NCBI GenBank assembly: GCA_964551445.1
Contig: CAZKCG010000016.1
Span: 1-64,000 of the forward strand
From: DAOPXV01 sp964551445
GTDB lineage: Bacteria; Muiribacteriota; UBA9980
Direction of reading: 5' to 3'
DNA: 64,000 nt
Shown: positions 63,683 through 64,000 of the stretch, piece by piece
Layout: every line of letters starts with the position of its first letter
Position numbering within the stretch: position 1 is the first letter of the stretch
Notes under the pieces: model-generated
What the model was told of the DNA's origin: nothing
Databases searched by the model: none
The model's input: the letters and a program-made list of their open reading frames with translations, nothing else
Position numbers and translations under genes: made by a program

Positions 63683-64000
63683 GATTTCCCGCCGCCGTTT
63701 TTGAAACGCCTGATTCTCTCGGGGAAGTAAAAAGGCTCGCGGAAACATTCGTTAAATGGAATATTCAAACGCTTTTCGTTTCCGAAGGCGGGCTGAACGC
63801 TTTTATTTTCATTGAATACCTTAAAAAATACGGTTTTTCGTCCGAATTCGGTCTTTGCCTGCACGCGCGCGATAAGAACGGAGCGGCCCTGGCGTCTGAC
63901 GTTCTGACGGCGCGCGAGATGGGCGTGCGCTATATTTATTTCAGGGAACCCGATTATAGCGCCGTGAACGCGGTTAATTTCGAATCGAGCCTTTCGCTGA
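63670..64000 (+). CDS. metF: MetF-like methylenetetrahydrofolate reductase, cut by window end
   Basis: Open from ATG 63670 to the window end (110 codons, no stop). The frame reads MDLLRFPAAVFETPDSLGEV..., then NIQTLFVSEGGLNAFIFIEYL, FGLCLHARDKNGAALASDVLTA and REMGVRYIYFREPDYS. The strand-helix order and the ARDKNGxAxxSDxLxAxExGV block fit the TIM barrel of MetF (normally HLxxRDRNxxALxSxLLxAxxLGV). It overlaps metV by 13 nt, the usual arrangement for metVF. The N-terminal 'xxPxxVFExxP' portion differs from classical MetF, so a MetF paralogue is possible; the rest lies outside the window. Confidence 0.75.
   Translation, partial: MDLLRFPAAVFETPDSLGEVKRLAETFVKWNIQTLFVSEGGLNAFIFIEYLKKYGFSSEFGLCLHARDKNGAALASDVLTAREMGVRYIYFREPDYSAVNAVNFESSLSL

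Overview
The window looks like a piece of a metagenome-assembled genome from an uncultured, Gram-negative-type (diderm) bacterium with very heavy investment in two-component signalling. Signs of a diderm are a predicted outer-membrane barrel ending in Phe, an O-antigen-ligase/TPR membrane protein, a FabZ-like dehydratase, a DUF4105/Lnb-like periplasmic domain and many Sec signal peptides. Signs of a draft assembly are a run of exactly 100 N (4172-4271) placed inside a repeat gene. The species cannot be named from the sequence. Nearly all genes have housekeeping-type promoters (TTGACA/TATAAT, 17-nt spacers). There are no rRNA or tRNA genes, insertion sequences or CRISPR arrays that I can see.

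Layout. (i) 1-2.1 kb: the end of a hybrid kinase. (ii) 2.2-11.2 kb: a locus of secreted EF-hand and Pro/Met/Gly-rich proteins, two very small basic proteins, and an NtrB/NtrC-like pair (8413-11229). Four sigma-54 promoters here each carry an upstream palindrome, (T)TCGGA-N6-TCCGA(A), which I read as the binding site of the NtrC-like regulator. (iii) 11.6-39 kb: about 27 kb of signalling genes, in which the gene order 'sensor kinase, Rcp1-like receiver, receiver-kinase' occurs three times. A separate operon (32.7 to 25.1 kb) joins a multi-PAS/GAF kinase, a GAF-HD phosphohydrolase, two single receivers, a GAF protein and a class III nucleotide cyclase. (iv) 39-44.7 kb: lipA (first gene of a signalling operon), hpt, an MBL hydrolase, a class A PBP and a toroid-fold protein. 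(v) 44.9-60.4 kb: envelope proteins, a PAS-sigma54 activator with an adjacent sigma-54-driven chemoreceptor operon, a DUF4160/DUF2442 pair, a DUF4105-like protein and a second chemoreceptor. (vi) 60.6-64 kb: gph, an abundant-looking secreted protein of unknown function, a FabZ-like protein, and a metV-metF pair cut by the window end.

How the parts fit. The window holds thirteen histidine kinases and five free-standing receivers. Only one phosphorylation-controlled DNA-binding regulator is present (9799-11229), so most phosphoryl flow must end in other proteins or in second messengers (the cyclase and the HD protein). The clearest hidden signal is regulatory: two distinct palindrome families sit at enhancer distance from sigma-54 promoters, each next to a gene for a sigma-54 activator. 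One defines a small envelope/EF-hand regulon with its own kinase autoregulated. The other (RTTAC-N7-GTAAY) links a PAS activator with a GAFTDA loop to a chemoreceptor operon.
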